Counted from the first letter of the stretch, positions 1-10,310 are shown. The stretch is DNA of 64,000 nucleotides from Polyangiaceae bacterium (GCA_025937835.1 JAICQO010000010.1:1-64000); one strand, 5' to 3'. The notes: generated by a model not told the origin, from the sequence alone. Numbers and translations: made by a program.

Positions 1-734
1 AGTTCTTCGGGCGGCAAGTCCAGGAGCTTCTTCTTCTGCTCGTTCAACCACTTCTCGTAGCCGTCGCCCGGGTGAACGGTGACGTGGGAGAACATGCCGG
101 AGTGCTCGGTGCCGCAGTACTCGGCGCAGAAGATCGGGAAATCACCGGGCTGGGTCGCTTCGAACCAAAGGTCCGTGTAGCGACCCGGGACGGCGTCCAT
201 CTTCACGCGGAAATTCGGGATGTAGAGCGCGTGGAGCACATCGACCGAGTTGATGACCATGCGCACCGGCCGCCCCTCGGGCACGTGCAACACGTCGTCG
301 GTCAAGCCGCCCGGATAGGTGAACAGCCACTTCCACTTCTGCGCCGTGGCGCGGATTTCCATCGCGCCCTTGGGCGGCGTGCGCAGATCGATGTAGCCCT
401 GGAAGCCCCAGACGAAGATCGCCACCAGCACGAACATCGGCAGCACCGACCAGGTCACCTCGAGCACCGTGCTGTGGTCCGAGCTCTTCTCCGGGACCTC
501 GTTGGCGCTGCGCGGCTTCGCCTTGTACTTGACGATGAAGTAGACCATCGCGCCGAAGATCACCACCGACGAGATGACGCTCATCCAGTACAGGAAGTCG
601 TAAACCCAGTCGATGGCGTGCGCCGTCACCGACGCGTCGACCGGCATCCAGAAATCGTCGGAGTCCGGAAGCTTCGGCAGCGCGCGCGCCGGCTCCTGTA
701 CCAGTGAAAGCAGGGTGCTCGGGATCTCGATCAT
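1..734 (-). CDS. coxB: Cytochrome c oxidase subunit II (3' part cut by window edge)
   Basis: Subunit II of a haem-copper oxidase, which takes electrons from cytochrome c at the CuA centre. The reverse strand reads MIEIPSTLLSLVQEP, then two membrane helices (about residues 40-65 and 88-108) and a periplasmic cupredoxin domain. The complete CuA motif CAEYCGTEHSGM is present with Cys203, Cys207, His211 and Met214. The gene runs off the left edge after about 244 codons, so its C-terminus is unseen, including any fused cytochrome c domain. Its ATG overlaps the stop of the SCO gene by four bases (ATGA), so the two are translationally coupled. It is the last visible gene of the act-SCO-cox operon. 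Confidence 0.95.
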   Translation of the reverse strand, partial: MIEIPSTLLSLVQEPARALPKLPDSDDFWMPVDASVTAHAIDWVYDFLYWMSVISSVVIFGAMVYFIVKYKAKPRSANEVPEKSSDHSTVLEVTWSVLPMFVLVAIFVWGFQGYIDLRTPPKGAMEIRATAQKWKWLFTYPGGLTDDVLHVPEGRPVRMVINSVDVLHALYIPNFRVKMDAVPGRYTDLWFEATQPGDFPIFCAEYCGTEHSGMFSHVTVHPGDGYEKWLNEQKKKLLDLPPEE

Positions 735-1603
735 GTGGCTGGTCTCTCGGCGAAGCGCCGCTTCTTCTTGGCATCCGCCCGAAACAGGATCGTGAGGAAA
801 ATGCCCAACAACACGACGGTCACTGCACCGCCGAGCTGCATGACTTTCTGCGCGACCGGTGCGTAGCGGCCAACGCTGGAATCGTAGTGGTAACAGTACA
901 GAATCAGCCGATCGATCGTCGAACCGACCCGGCCTTCGGAGGCCTCGACGAGCGCGAGCCGCAGCGTCTTCGGCGCGTACTCGAGGCCGTAGAGGTAGCG
1001 CGAGATCTTGCCGTCGGGGGACGCGAGCACCACGGCCGCCGGGTGCGCGTACTCCTTGCGGTCCTCGTCGTAGTGGTACGAAAAGCCAATCGCGTCGGCG
1101 AAGGCCTTCACGTTCTGCTCGGAGCCGGCGAGGATGCGCCAGCCGCCGCGCGCTTCGGGGCGGCCGTACTGCGTGAGGTAGCGGTTCAGGGTGCGCGTGC
1201 CCACGTCCACCGGTTCGTCCGGCTCCAGCGCGACGGTGACGATGCGGTAGTCCTGATTCAGGCCGAGCTCGACGTCCTTCAAGCCGGCGACCAACCCGTT
1301 CAGCTGCAGGCTGCACAGCATCGGGCAGCTCGAGTAGTTGAGGGTCAGGATTACGGGGTGCTTGCCGTCGAACACCTCACCGAGGGTGAGGCGCTTGCCG
1401 GTGTCGTCGCGGAACGCGAGACCCTTCGGCAACATCCGGCCCAGGTGCTCCTTCACGTCGACGCCGCGCAGCGGCTTCGGCACCTCTTCGGTGCGCTCGA
1501 CGCGCTCGGACGGCGGCACCACGTCGCCGTACGCAGGCAACGCGACCGTGGCCGTGACGAACATCACGGCCAGCCGCAGCCAGCGTCCGAGGTCAATTCT
1601 CAT
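731..1603 (-). CDS. SCO1/SenC copper chaperone for cytochrome oxidase
   Basis: A 290-residue SCO1/SenC family protein with a thioredoxin fold, expected to deliver copper to the CuA site of the CoxB encoded immediately downstream. It has an N-terminal signal/anchor (LRLAVMFVTATVALPAYG), the copper-binding CPMLC motif (Cys93, Cys97), the distal His at about 187 in EYAHPAAVV, and a C-terminal membrane helix before a basic KKKRRF tail. The frame stays open further upstream, but ATG at 1603 gives the signal-like N-terminus. That start overlaps the end of the preceding Ala/Gly-rich gene by 11 bases. A second, C-terminal helix suggests a doubly anchored periplasmic domain. Confidence 0.93.
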   Translation of the reverse strand: MRIDLGRWLRLAVMFVTATVALPAYGDVVPPSERVERTEEVPKPLRGVDVKEHLGRMLPKGLAFRDDTGKRLTLGEVFDGKHPVILTLNYSSCPMLCSLQLNGLVAGLKDVELGLNQDYRIVTVALEPDEPVDVGTRTLNRYLTQYGRPEARGGWRILAGSEQNVKAFADAIGFSYHYDEDRKEYAHPAAVVLASPDGKISRYLYGLEYAPKTLRLALVEASEGRVGSTIDRLILYCYHYDSSVGRYAPVAQKVMQLGGAVTVVLLGIFLTILFRADAKKKRRFAERPAT

Positions 1604-2126
1604 GCTTGTGCTCTTCCGGGGCCTTTGCCGGCGTAGCACCAGCTGCGCCGCCTGCAGCGGGTGCCGGAGCAGGCGCAGCCCGGCCGCCAGCCGGTGCGGC
1701 CGCGGCCTTACCACCCGCGGGCGCCGAAGCACCCTTGACGCCGCCGGCACCGCCCGCGCCGCCCGCCGCGCCACCTGCGCCGCCCGCAGTAGCGCCGGCA
1801 CCGCCGGCACCGCCGGCTCCCGCGACCGCTACAGCTGCAGCTGCCGACGGCGGAGGCGAAGCGCTCTGCGGGTTCTTGGTGAGCTCGCGCGCCACGGCTT
1901 CCATCGCGGCCTCGATCGGCATGCCTGCGGCGAGCTTCTCGCGCTGCGCCTCGACGAGCGCGTGGTACTCGGCCTGAGCGGAGCCTTCCTTGCCCGCGTA
2001 TTCGGCGGACTGTTGCATGCGCGTGAGGGCAGTCACCGCGAGCGCCACACCGACCACGCCCAGCGCCACGACCGCGATCAGGGTCGCCATCGCGCCGTTG
2101 TTGACCTTATCTGCTTCGGTGGCCAT
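1593..2126 (-). CDS. Small single-helix membrane protein with Ala/Gly/Pro-rich tail, in the act operon
   Basis: A 177-residue protein of unknown function between actF and the SCO gene. Residues about 13-33 form one membrane helix (ATLIAVVALGVVGVALAVTA). A charged, coiled-coil-like stretch follows, then about 90 residues of low-complexity Ala/Gly/Pro and a His-rich end (EEHKHEN). A GAGGAG ribosome site sits just before ATG 2126, and only 10 bases separate it from the actF stop. By position it could be a small accessory subunit of alternative complex III, comparable in role to the small ActG of some ACIII enzymes, or an oxidase assembly factor. I see no diagnostic motif, so the role is inferred from context only. 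Confidence 0.8.
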   Translation of the reverse strand: MATEADKVNNGAMATLIAVVALGVVGVALAVTALTRMQQSAEYAGKEGSAQAEYHALVEAQREKLAAGMPIEAAMEAVARELTKNPQSASPPPSAAAAVAVAGAGGAGGAGATAGGAGGAAGGAGGAGGVKGASAPAGGKAAAAPAGGRAAPAPAPAAGGAAGATPAKAPEEHKHEN

Positions 2127-2136
2127 CGGTGGCTCC

Positions 2137-3438
2137 TCAGATGTTCTCGAAGGCCAGCGACTGACCTAGCCGCGGGTCCTTGACGGGGATCAGGTTCTTG
2201 TCGCGCGCCGCGAAGGCCGTCGCCGCGACCACCGCGCCCGCCACGCCCAGCCACGACAGGATTTCCATCAGGCCGAACTCGGGATGCTCCGCGCCGTACT
2301 GCGGCATGATCATCCAGTACATGTCGAGGTAGATGACCCCGAGCACCCAGAAGGCCCAGAACGAGATGGCCTTGCGGTTGCGCTTCACGTGCCGCGACAG
2401 CATGCCGAAGAACGGGATCACGAAATGCGCGATCAAGAGCGCCCAGGACAGGTTGAGCCACCCGCCTTCGTGGAAGCGCTCGTTGTACCAGCCGGTCTCT
2501 TCCGGCAAATTCGCGTACCAAATCAGCATGAACTGCGAGAACCCGATGTACGCCCAAAAGATCGTGAAGGCGAACATCATCTTGCCGAGGTCATGATAGT
2601 GGTCAGCCGTCACGTCGGCCGTGAGCTGGCCCTTGCCTTGTAGCCAGGCTGCAGCGAGCACGAGCACCGAGTTGATCGCCAGCACGCAGCTCGCAAAGTA
2701 GTAAACGCCGAAGATCGTGCTGAACCAGTGGGCGTCGAGCGACATCACGAGGTCGATCGAGCAGAACGTGGTGGTCAGCGCGAACAGGATCATGCCCGGA
2801 CCGGCCGCGCGTTGCATGCGCTTCATGATCGCGGGAGCGCCGCTCTTGTCCTGCTCGAGCGACTGCTTCAGGAAGAAGCGCGACAGGAGCGTCCAGAACC
2901 CGAAGTAGAAGACGAACCGGATCAGGAAGAAGGTCGGGTTCAAGTAGCCCGCCTTGTGGTGCAGGAGATGGTCGGCTTCGACCCGCTCGTGGTTCGCCCA
3001 GCTGTACAGGATGTCGTTGCCCGAGAAGATCGGCAGCACGATCGGCAACGCCAGCACCGCCATCACGGGCGCCACCATCGCGATGAGCTCGCCGAGGCGG
3101 CGCAGCACGACGCTCCACTTGGCGTTGACGAGGTTCTGCAGCGTGACCCAGAACACGCCGCCCAGAACTATCGCCAGGCCCCACATGTAGGCCGTGAGGT
3201 AGGCGTAAGAGAAGCGCCGGAAGCCGTCGTCCGCCGCCTTGCCGACCAGCGCGGCGCCGCCCAGGCAAACCAGCGAAACGATCAGCGCCTTCATGAACAG
3301 CGAGCCGAGGGCGGTTCGCGCGGACTTCTCCGGGCTGGTGCCGCTCTTCTTGGCGCTGGAAGGCCCGGTTTCGGAAGCAGCTCCCTGCGCCTTCTTGTCG
3401 TCGGACTTGGCAGGTCGCTCTCGATCCTTCGAGGTCAT
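2137..3438 (-). CDS. actF: Alternative complex III subunit ActF (quinone-site membrane subunit 2)
   Basis: A polytopic membrane protein of 433 residues matching ActF, the shorter NrfD-like subunit of the quinol:cytochrome c/HiPIP oxidoreductase. After a charged 45-residue cytoplasmic N-terminus come about ten hydrophobic helices. Between them are family-like segments such as SWANHERVEADHLLHHKAGYL and WYANLPEETGWYNERF. Order and identity of neighbours (ActDE upstream, oxidase genes downstream) support the call. The start at 3438 leaves a 40-base gap to the end of actDE. Confidence 0.92.
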   Translation of the reverse strand: MTSKDRERPAKSDDKKAQGAASETGPSSAKKSGTSPEKSARTALGSLFMKALIVSLVCLGGAALVGKAADDGFRRFSYAYLTAYMWGLAIVLGGVFWVTLQNLVNAKWSVVLRRLGELIAMVAPVMAVLALPIVLPIFSGNDILYSWANHERVEADHLLHHKAGYLNPTFFLIRFVFYFGFWTLLSRFFLKQSLEQDKSGAPAIMKRMQRAAGPGMILFALTTTFCSIDLVMSLDAHWFSTIFGVYYFASCVLAINSVLVLAAAWLQGKGQLTADVTADHYHDLGKMMFAFTIFWAYIGFSQFMLIWYANLPEETGWYNERFHEGGWLNLSWALLIAHFVIPFFGMLSRHVKRNRKAISFWAFWVLGVIYLDMYWMIMPQYGAEHPEFGLMEILSWLGVAGAVVAATAFAARDKNLIPVKDPRLGQSLAFENI

Positions 3439-3478
3439 GGTCTCAAAAGTCCCTTCTCGATCGCTCGAGCTCTGCGCC

Positions 3479-4768
3479 TCAGGGCGCGTTGCTCCCGGGT
3501 TCCGGGGTTTGCGTCGGGGGCGCGGGAGCAGGAGTCGGAGCCGGAGCCGGAGCCGCCGCCGCTCCGTTCTTCTTCTGCAGCGCGCGCACGTACATCACGA
3601 TCGCCCACCGGTCCTCGGTGGGGATCTGCGGGCCGTAAGCCGGCATGGTGCGGATGCCGTTGGTGATCGTGTCGAACAGCTGCCCGACGGGCTGCGCCGC
3701 GATGTGGGCCTGGTTCACGTTGGTGGGCTCGACCCAGGCCATGCCGCGGCCTCGACCGCTGTCGATCAACGACTCGGCGCGCTGGGTCACCATGCCGCGG
3801 CCGTCGCCGAGTAGGCCGTGACAGGGGGCGCAATAGATGCCGTAGCGCTCCTGACCGCGCTCTACCGTCTGCTGGGTGAGCGGCAGCTGGAAGGGGAAGG
3901 TCCGCGCGAATTCGTCATCGACCTTGCCGCGGAAATAGTGGTCGTCCTCGCGCAGATCGCCGACGGCGATCGTGCCGGCCACCGGCTCACGCTGAGCACG
4001 CGTGTCGTCGAACACCGGGTTCTGGCGCTGGGCCTTGTACTTGGGCTGCCAGTCCATGTCGCCGATCAGGTGGATGCGAGGATCCCGCGACTTCGTGTAA
4101 CGGGCCTTGGCGGCCAGCGCGAGCGGGATCATCGCCGCCGTGGTCAGGATGATCATCCCGTAGGTGACGATCTTGGGCAGCCTGTCGGAGGTGACGCGGT
4201 CCTCGAGCACTTCGTCGAGCACCGCCGCGCCCGTGGTCTCGAGCAGGGCGCGCGTCTGCTTGGCGTCGAACTTCGGATCGCTCGCCTCGATCAAGAGGAA
4301 GAAGCGATCGTCCGTGGCGCGCGCGAAGCGCTCCTTCAGGTCGAGGGGGTGCGACGGATGCGGCAGACCGTTCAGCATCAGCATGCCGACCAAGGTCGTG
4401 ATGCCGCTGAACAGCACCGTCATCTCGAACATGATCGGTACGTTGGCCGGGATGCTGAAGAGCGGCTTGCCGCTGACGATCCACGGGTAGTCGAAGGAGT
4501 TCGTCCACCACTGGAGCAAGATCGCGCTCGCCAGGCCGGTCAGACCCGCGACGAGCACGATCCAGGGCAGGATCGTCATGCGGATGCCCATGGCCCGGTC
4601 GATGCCGTGGACCGGGAACGGGGTGAACGTATCCCAGCGCTGGTAGCGCGCGTCGCGCACCTTCTTGGACGCATCCACGAGCTGCCAGGGCGTCTCGTAC
4701 TCCGCCAGCAGGCCGTGCAGGGGCACGGAACCCGTCGAGCTGCTTTCGTCGTTTTTGTGGTCGCTCAT
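3479..4768 (-). CDS. Fused ActD-ActE: DUF3341 membrane subunit joined to mono-haem cytochrome c
   Basis: One 429-residue frame carries two normally separate alternative complex III subunits. Residues about 20-190 match ActD (DUF3341): two helices (WIVLVAGLTGLASAILLQWW and a second near VPIMFEMTVLFSG) and the PHPSHPL...RFARATDDRFFLLIEA region. A further helix at about 199-218, where the ActE part begins, leads to a cytochrome c domain with the haem motif CAPCH (Cys313-His317) and a likely Met ligand in MPAYGP. A Pro/Ala-rich tail follows. No stop or shift separates the halves. The fusion ties the electron-exit haem to the membrane part of the complex. Confidence 0.92.
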   Translation of the reverse strand: MSDHKNDESSSTGSVPLHGLLAEYETPWQLVDASKKVRDARYQRWDTFTPFPVHGIDRAMGIRMTILPWIVLVAGLTGLASAILLQWWTNSFDYPWIVSGKPLFSIPANVPIMFEMTVLFSGITTLVGMLMLNGLPHPSHPLDLKERFARATDDRFFLLIEASDPKFDAKQTRALLETTGAAVLDEVLEDRVTSDRLPKIVTYGMIILTTAAMIPLALAAKARYTKSRDPRIHLIGDMDWQPKYKAQRQNPVFDDTRAQREPVAGTIAVGDLREDDHYFRGKVDDEFARTFPFQLPLTQQTVERGQERYGIYCAPCHGLLGDGRGMVTQRAESLIDSGRGRGMAWVEPTNVNQAHIAAQPVGQLFDTITNGIRTMPAYGPQIPTEDRWAIVMYVRALQKKNGAAAAPAPAPTPAPAPPTQTPEPGSNAP

Positions 4769-4786
4769 GTGACTACCGAGTCCCGC

Positions 4787-6214
4787 TCAGTGCCCGGCGT
4801 GGGCGGCGACGGGGGCGTCGTGGCTCTCGCCGTGGTGCTCGCCGTGGCCGTGACCATGCGAGAGCACGCTCGGGTGGAAGGCCTTGACCTCTGCCATCGC
4901 CACCATCGGCAGGTAGCGGCAGAACAACAGGAACAGCGTGAAGAACAGGCCGAAGCTGCCGCCCAACATCATGTAGTCGACGAAGGTCGGCACGTAGTAG
5001 CCCCAGCTCGAGGGCAAGAAGTCGCGCGCCAGCGAGGTCACGATGATCACGAAGCGCTCGAACCACATGCCGATGTTGATGATCACGCCGATCACCCAGG
5101 TGGCCCACGGGTTCCTGCGGATCTTCGGGAACCAGTGGAGCTGCGGGGTCACCACGTTGCAGAAGATCATCGTCCAGTAGGCCCAGGCGTACTGGCCGAA
5201 GGCGCGGTTGATGAACGTGAAGCCCTCGTACATGCTGCCGCTGTACCAGGCGACGAAGAACTCCATCCCGTACGCGTAGCCAACCATCAGGCCGGTCGCG
5301 ATCAGGATCTTGTTCATCAACTCGAGGTGGTCGATGGTGATGATGCGCTTCAGCCCGAACAGCTGGCGTGCAGGCACCGCCAGCGTGACGACCATCGCGA
5401 AGCCGCCGAAGATGGCGCCGGCGACGAAGTAGGGCGGGAAGATCGTGGCGTGCCAGCCCGGGAGCTGAGCGGTCGCGAAGTCGAAGCTGACGACCGAGTG
5501 CACGGACAGCACGAGCGGCGTCGCGAGCGCAGCCAGGATCAGATACGCGCGCTCGTAGCGGTGCCACTGACGCGACGAGCCGCGCCAGCCCATCGCGACG
5601 ATGCCGTACAGGAAGCGGCGGATCGCGGTCTTCGAGCGATCCCGGAAGGTCGCGAAATCCGGGATCATGCCCATGTACCAGAACAGGATCGAGATCGTCG
5701 CGTAGGTGCTGACCGCGAAGATGTCCCACTCGAGCGGGCTCCTGAACTGCGGCCACATCTCCATCTGATTCGGGATCGGCATCATGTAGTACGGCAGCCA
5801 AGGCCGACCGATGTGCACCCCCGGGAAGATCGCGGCGCAGATCACGGCGAAGATCGTCATCGCCTCCGCGAAGCGGTTGATCGACGTGCGCCAGTTCTGG
5901 CGTAGCAAGAACAAGATCGCGCTGATCAGCGTGCCGGCGTGGCCGATGCCGATCCAGAACACGAAGTTGATGATGTCGAAGGCCCAGGCGACGGGGATCA
6001 TATTTCCCCAGACGCCGATGCCCTCCCAGGCGAGATAAGTGATCGCCGACAGGAAGATCGTGAGCAGCATCAGGGCGATGCCGAACGCGATGTACCAGGC
6101 CCTGGGCGGACGCTCGGCCTCGACGATCCGCGAGACGTTGTCGGTGATCTTCGCGAAAGGGTTGTCGCCACGCGGCGCGACGGCGAACGGGTTGTCGTTT
6201 CGGACCGCGTCCAT
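4787..6214 (-). CDS. actC: Alternative complex III subunit ActC (NrfD-like quinol site subunit)
   Basis: A 475-residue polytopic NrfD/PsrC-family protein, expected to hold a quinol site and the proton path of the complex. About ten transmembrane helices are visible, with family-typical stretches such as [20 protein letters not shown] (helix with a conserved His) and [18 protein letters not shown]. It ends in a His-rich tail ([15 protein letters not shown]). Its ATG shares one base with the actB stop (TGATG), indicating translational coupling. It lies between actB and the actDE fusion, the usual operon order. Confidence 0.95.
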   Translation of the reverse strand: MDAVRNDNPFAVAPRGDNPFAKITDNVSRIVEAERPPRAWYIAFGIALMLLTIFLSAITYLAWEGIGVWGNMIPVAWAFDIINFVFWIGIGHAGTLISAILFLLRQNWRTSINRFAEAMTIFAVICAAIFPGVHIGRPWLPYYMMPIPNQMEMWPQFRSPLEWDIFAVSTYATISILFWYMGMIPDFATFRDRSKTAIRRFLYGIVAMGWRGSSRQWHRYERAYLILAALATPLVLSVHSVVSFDFATAQLPGWHATIFPPYFVAGAIFGGFAMVVTLAVPARQLFGLKRIITIDHLELMNKILIATGLMVGYAYGMEFFVAWYSGSMYEGFTFINRAFGQYAWAYWTMIFCNVVTPQLHWFPKIRRNPWATWVIGVIINIGMWFERFVIIVTSLARDFLPSSWGYYVPTFVDYMMLGGSFGLFFTLFLLFCRYLPMVAMAEVKAFHPSVLSHGHGHGEHHGESHDAPVAAHAGH

Positions 6215-9200
6215 CAGGCGAGCTCCGGATTGGGGTTCTTGATCCGCGCCAGGTACTGCACGCGCGGGCGGTTGTTCAGCTCCCCGAGGAGCTCGTAGGC
6301 GCGCGGCTGTTTGTGGAGCCGCGCCACCAGGCTCTTCGGGTCGTTCAGATCACCGAACACGATCGCCTCGGTCGGGCATGTGTCCTGGCAGGCAGTCCTG
6401 ATCTCCTGATCGGCGATCGGACGCCCCTCGTTCTTGGCCTTGATCTTCACGTTCTGGATGCGCTGCACGCAGAACGTGCACTTCTCCATCACGCCGCGCG
6501 AGCGCACCGTGACCTCGGGGTTGAAGACCATCGACTTGATCTTCATCTTCGGGTCTTCGGTCGGCGTGTACGGGGTGATGCCGATCACATCGAGGTTGTA
6601 GTTGAAGTAGTTGAAGTGCCGGACCTTGTAGGGGCAGTTGTTCGAGCAGTACCGCGTGCCGATGCAGCGGTTGTAGACCATGTCGTTGAGGCCCTCTTTC
6701 GAGTGCATGGTCGCGCCGACCGGGCAGACCTGCTCGCAGGGAGCGTTCTCGCACTGCTGGCACGGCATGGGCTGGAAGCTGACCTCGGCGTCCTCGGGCT
6801 CACCCTTGTAGTAGCGGTCGATGCGCAGCCAGAACATCTCGCGGCCCATCGACACCGGCTCGCGGCCGGTCACGGGGATGTTGTTCTCGGCCTGGCAAGC
6901 CGTGACGCAAGCGTTGCAGCCGATGCACTTGCCGAGGTCCACGGCCATGCCCCACTTGTGCCCCTCGTAGGGGGTCGGAGGCTTCCACATGCTGAGCAGC
7001 GGGGGCGAGTGCACTCGCTCCTTCGCGAACTCCGGCTTCTCTCGGTATTCCTCGAGCGTGCCCTCGCGGACGATCTGGTGGAGCCGCTCGGCCGTGCCCT
7101 CATGGCCGATCGGGTCGATCGCGTACAGATCCTGCACCATTGCCAGGCGCGGACCGCCACCGATCTTCTGGATCGTCGCGCCCGAGCGCAGGTAGCCGTC
7201 TTCGCTCGACACGAGCAGGTAGGCATTCGCCCCGACCGGCTCGATCTCGGCGCTCTTCAAGCCGCCCACGTGCCCGGCGTGAGTTCGGCCGTAGCCGAGC
7301 GTCACCTTGAGCACGCCGGGGGCCTGGCCGGGGGCCACCACCGCCGGAAGGCGGATGGTCTTGCCACCGACCGAGAGGTCCACCAGCACGCCGTCTTCCA
7401 GGTTTTGCTCCTTGGCGACGTCCATCGGGACCAGCACGCAGTTGTCCCAGGCCAGCTTGCTGAACATGCCGGGAAGCTCCTGGAGCCAACCGTTGTTCGT
7501 GAACCGGCCGTCGTGCACCTTCGGATCCAGCGCCACGATCAGCTCGTAGCCGTTGCTCTTGGCACCGAGCTCTGCCTCGGACAGGGCGACCTTGGGGAGC
7601 TCCTGCAGCTTCGGCATCACGCGCTGGCCGGTCGTGCCGATCACCATGCTCTCGTGGATGGCGCGGCGGAGCGCCCGCTCGTCGGGCAGCGTCTGCTGGT
7701 GGGTGCGCTTGACGAGCTCGAAGCCGTCCGGCTTGTCGTTGCCGAGCAACAGGTCGAGCAGCTCGAGCGCCGAGCGCCCGCCGTGCAGCGGCGCGATCAG
7801 CGGCTGCTGGATGCTGACGACGCCGTCCATGCCGCGGCTGTCGCCCCAGCTCTCGAGGTAGTGCGCCGCCGGCAGGTGCCAGCTCGAGCTCGACGACGTC
7901 TCGTCCTCGTACAGGCTGAGGTGAATGCTGTTCTTGATCTTGGCGAGCGCCGCGCCGAACGGCACGTCTCCCGGCGTTGCGTAGGCTGGGTTGCCGCCCA
8001 AGATCAGCAGCGTGTCGACCGAGTCCGCGCCGGCGACGAGCGCCTTGATCGCCGCCAGATCCTCGCCCGCGTCGTCGGGCATCGGATCTTCGACGTAGAG
8101 GACGGTGCGCGCGACGTTGCCGAGCAGCGCGTTCAGGCGGTGCGCGATCGCGTGCACCTCGGCCGGCTGCTCCGGGCCGGCGACGATCAGCGAGCGACCG
8201 ACGCTGCCGACCAGGTCCTTGACCATCGCGTCGAGAAACTTCTTGGTCTTCGGGTCCTTGAGGAAGGCCGCGTCCGGCGAGGGTTGCGCCGCGCCCAGCT
8301 CGGGCAAGGCCTTGGCCTGGGGCGTGATCGCAGCGTCGAGGTACGCGGCGAGCGCCTTGATCTGGCGGGGCGGGAGCGGCAGGCGGTGATCGGCGTGAGC
8401 GCCCGCGTGCGTGTACGTGCTCTCGATCGCGTAGAACCGGCTCATCTCGCGATCCGGGGTACGGGTGCGCGAGAAAGTGCGGGCATTGGCCAACCCGCGC
8501 GGGAACAGATGGCTCACGAAATCCGCGTCGAGCGAGACGATCACGCGCGCGCGACTGAAATCGTAGAGCGTGCGGTAGGCCTTGCCGAACGCGAGCTCGC
8601 TACCCTTGCGCAGCGCCGAGGTGTGGCCAGGCTCGTAGGTCGTCCACTTCGCTTGCGGGAACGCCTGGAGGAAGCGCGTGCGCAGGTCCGCGAGCGTCGG
8701 GGAAGAGCTGCGCTCGGACAGGACGTGCAGGCCCGCTCCGCCTTTTCCGCGGAGAGCGCCGAAGTGCTCCTTGGCAAACTTCGAGAACTCGTCCCACGAG
8801 CTCGCCTTCCCGCCCCGCTTCACGGTGTCGCTGCGGTCGGGGTCGTAGAGGCCGAGCACGCTCGCCTGCTGCAAGACGCTGCAGGCGCCGAGCGCGTCGG
8901 GGTGACGCGGGTTGCCGTCGACCTTGATCGGACGGCCGTCGTAGCTCGTGACGTGCAGGCCCACGGCCTGACCGTCGATTTCCATCGACGTCGCGTACTT
9001 CTTCGGGACGCCCGGGGTCATGCCGTCGGGGCGACGAGTGAGCGGCACGAGCTTGTCTTCGTGCCAGCGGCAACCGGCACCGGCCAGGCCCAGCGACGCG
9101 CCCATGATCTGGAGGAAACGCCGGCGCTGCGGCGAGTTCGGCGGCACCTGTTCGAGCGGGGTCGCGAACTCACGTTCGACGAACTCCCGGAACTCCGGCG

Positions 9201-9261
9201 TGTTCTCGAGCTCGGCCAGGCTGCGCCAGTAAAGCGGCTTGAACTTCTTCAGCGATGACAT
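6214..9261 (-). CDS. actB: Alternative complex III subunit ActB (molybdopterin-like plus iron-sulfur domains)
   Basis: A 1015-residue fusion of a catalytically degenerate molybdopterin-oxidoreductase-like domain (ActB1) and a ferredoxin domain (ActB2), as in other ACIII enzymes. The N-terminus has a Tat-like RRRFLQIMG signal (residues 46-54) followed by a Cys at 64. The C-terminal part (about 778-960) carries four cysteine clusters: [40 protein letters not shown] and CTFCVQRI...CQDTCPTEA. These fit the expected iron-sulfur centres between ActA haems and the membrane quinol site. The start at 9261 overlaps actA by 13 bases. Confidence 0.95.
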   Translation of the reverse strand: MSSLKKFKPLYWRSLAELENTPEFREFVEREFATPLEQVPPNSPQRRRFLQIMGASLGLAGAGCRWHEDKLVPLTRRPDGMTPGVPKKYATSMEIDGQAVGLHVTSYDGRPIKVDGNPRHPDALGACSVLQQASVLGLYDPDRSDTVKRGGKASSWDEFSKFAKEHFGALRGKGGAGLHVLSERSSSPTLADLRTRFLQAFPQAKWTTYEPGHTSALRKGSELAFGKAYRTLYDFSRARVIVSLDADFVSHLFPRGLANARTFSRTRTPDREMSRFYAIESTYTHAGAHADHRLPLPPRQIKALAAYLDAAITPQAKALPELGAAQPSPDAAFLKDPKTKKFLDAMVKDLVGSVGRSLIVAGPEQPAEVHAIAHRLNALLGNVARTVLYVEDPMPDDAGEDLAAIKALVAGADSVDTLLILGGNPAYATPGDVPFGAALAKIKNSIHLSLYEDETSSSSSWHLPAAHYLESWGDSRGMDGVVSIQQPLIAPLHGGRSALELLDLLLGNDKPDGFELVKRTHQQTLPDERALRRAIHESMVIGTTGQRVMPKLQELPKVALSEAELGAKSNGYELIVALDPKVHDGRFTNNGWLQELPGMFSKLAWDNCVLVPMDVAKEQNLEDGVLVDLSVGGKTIRLPAVVAPGQAPGVLKVTLGYGRTHAGHVGGLKSAEIEPVGANAYLLVSSEDGYLRSGATIQKIGGGPRLAMVQDLYAIDPIGHEGTAERLHQIVREGTLEEYREKPEFAKERVHSPPLLSMWKPPTPYEGHKWGMAVDLGKCIGCNACVTACQAENNIPVTGREPVSMGREMFWLRIDRYYKGEPEDAEVSFQPMPCQQCENAPCEQVCPVGATMHSKEGLNDMVYNRCIGTRYCSNNCPYKVRHFNYFNYNLDVIGITPYTPTEDPKMKIKSMVFNPEVTVRSRGVMEKCTFCVQRIQNVKIKAKNEGRPIADQEIRTACQDTCPTEAIVFGDLNDPKSLVARLHKQPRAYELLGELNNRPRVQYLARIKNPNPELA

Positions 9262-9899
9262 GTCGAGCAGTCCGTCGGGGGAGCGATGTGGTTTTTCTCG
9301 ATGAGGCTCTGACCGAAGGCCACGGGATCACCGGGCGGCTTCCAGGTCATGTTCGTGACTTCGGACGGAGGCCGCAGGTTCGGCGCCGGGTTCCTGTGGC
9401 AGTCGAGGCACCAGCTCATGCTGAGCGTCTCCTGCTGGTGGACCTCTTCCATCTCGTCCACGCGGCCGTGGCAGCTCACGCAGCCGACGCCCCGCACGAC
9501 GTGGGCGCTGTGGTTGAAGTAGACGTAGTCCGGGAGGTCGTGGACCTTGACCCACTCCACCGGCGTGCCCGTCTCCCAGCTCTGACGCACCGGCTCGAGC
9601 AGCGGGCTCTCCGTGTGCACCTTGGTATGGCAGTTCATACAGGTGGCCGTCGGAGGGATCGCCGCGACGCCCGCCTTCTCCACCGTGGTGTGGCAGTAGC
9701 GGCAATCGAGGCCGAGCTGCCCGACGTGGAGAGCGTGGCTGTACGGAACCGGCTGAACCGGCATGTAGCCCACGTCAGTGGTTTTGGGCGATGCGCCGTA
9801 CCAAACGAGGCCAATGAGGTAGAGGGGCGTTACGCCGAGAGCTACCCCCGCGAGCGCCCGCGTCTTATTGGCCCAACGCGGAAAGACGAAGAGCTTCAT
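9249..9899 (-). CDS. actA: Alternative complex III subunit ActA (pentahaem cytochrome c)
   Basis: First gene of the operon, 216 residues. An N-terminal membrane anchor (about residues 10-33) precedes exactly five haem c motifs: CRYCH, CMNCH, CVSCH, CLDCH and CSTCH, the last three residues before the stop being CHR. This matches the pentahaem ActA. A longer frame exists upstream, but ATG 9899 (MKLFVFPRW) gives the expected short cytoplasmic start and is preferred; the extra 39 residues look non-homologous. No strong purine-rich ribosome site is visible upstream. Confidence 0.93.
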   Translation of the reverse strand: MKLFVFPRWANKTRALAGVALGVTPLYLIGLVWYGASPKTTDVGYMPVQPVPYSHALHVGQLGLDCRYCHTTVEKAGVAAIPPTATCMNCHTKVHTESPLLEPVRQSWETGTPVEWVKVHDLPDYVYFNHSAHVVRGVGCVSCHGRVDEMEEVHQQETLSMSWCLDCHRNPAPNLRPPSEVTNMTWKPPGDPVAFGQSLIEKNHIAPPTDCSTCHR

Positions 9900-10266
9900 G
9901 GATTCACACCGATCGAGCTGAAGGCCGTGCTCGGGCCCGTGAGCCGAAGCGCGCTCAGGGTTGCCGTGCCGTGCGGCGCGGTCGCTCGTAACACAAAGCG
10001 CGCGTGCTTCGCGCATTGCCGCGCCTTTCCTTTGCCGACCAAATACGGAATCGCTCTCACCGCGAGGGTGAGTTTCCGTGAAGGAGCCGGACTAAGGGAG
10101 GAGCCGTCAGAGCACACGCTAGGGGACCAGTTCGGCGCCGGTTCCCGGGGTCGCGAGTCACGGCGACGGCTCGTTCAAAACCGTCGCGCGCTACCGGTTT
10201 CCGAGCGCGCGAAAGGAGATTCTCTCTTTCGACGCGCGCCCTTATGCGCCCACGGCCCCCAAATGT

Positions 10267-10310
10267 AAATGATTACTCCCAACTCATCGTTAACATTTCG
10301 AAATGATTAC
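10267..10310. promoter_or_regulatory. AT-rich repeat/palindrome, candidate operator-promoter of the act operon
   Basis: The decamer AAATGATTAC occurs at 10267-10276 and again at 10301-10310, start to start 34 bases. The second copy overlaps a perfect 12-base palindrome CATTTCGAAATG at 10294-10305. The patch is strikingly AT-rich for this genome and lies about 370-410 bases upstream of actA. This is what a regulator site or promoter would look like, but no regulator family or clear -35/-10 pair can be named. Confidence 0.4.

Noticed and set aside
3818..5905. Very long plus-strand open frame of 695 codons over the act genes
   Set aside because: It is opposite actC and actDE, its translation is Arg/His/Asp-rich without domains, and it reflects GC-rich antisense openness.
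6313..9258. Plus-strand open frame of 981 codons opposite actB
   Set aside because: Antisense shadow of actB; no family-like motif in the translation.
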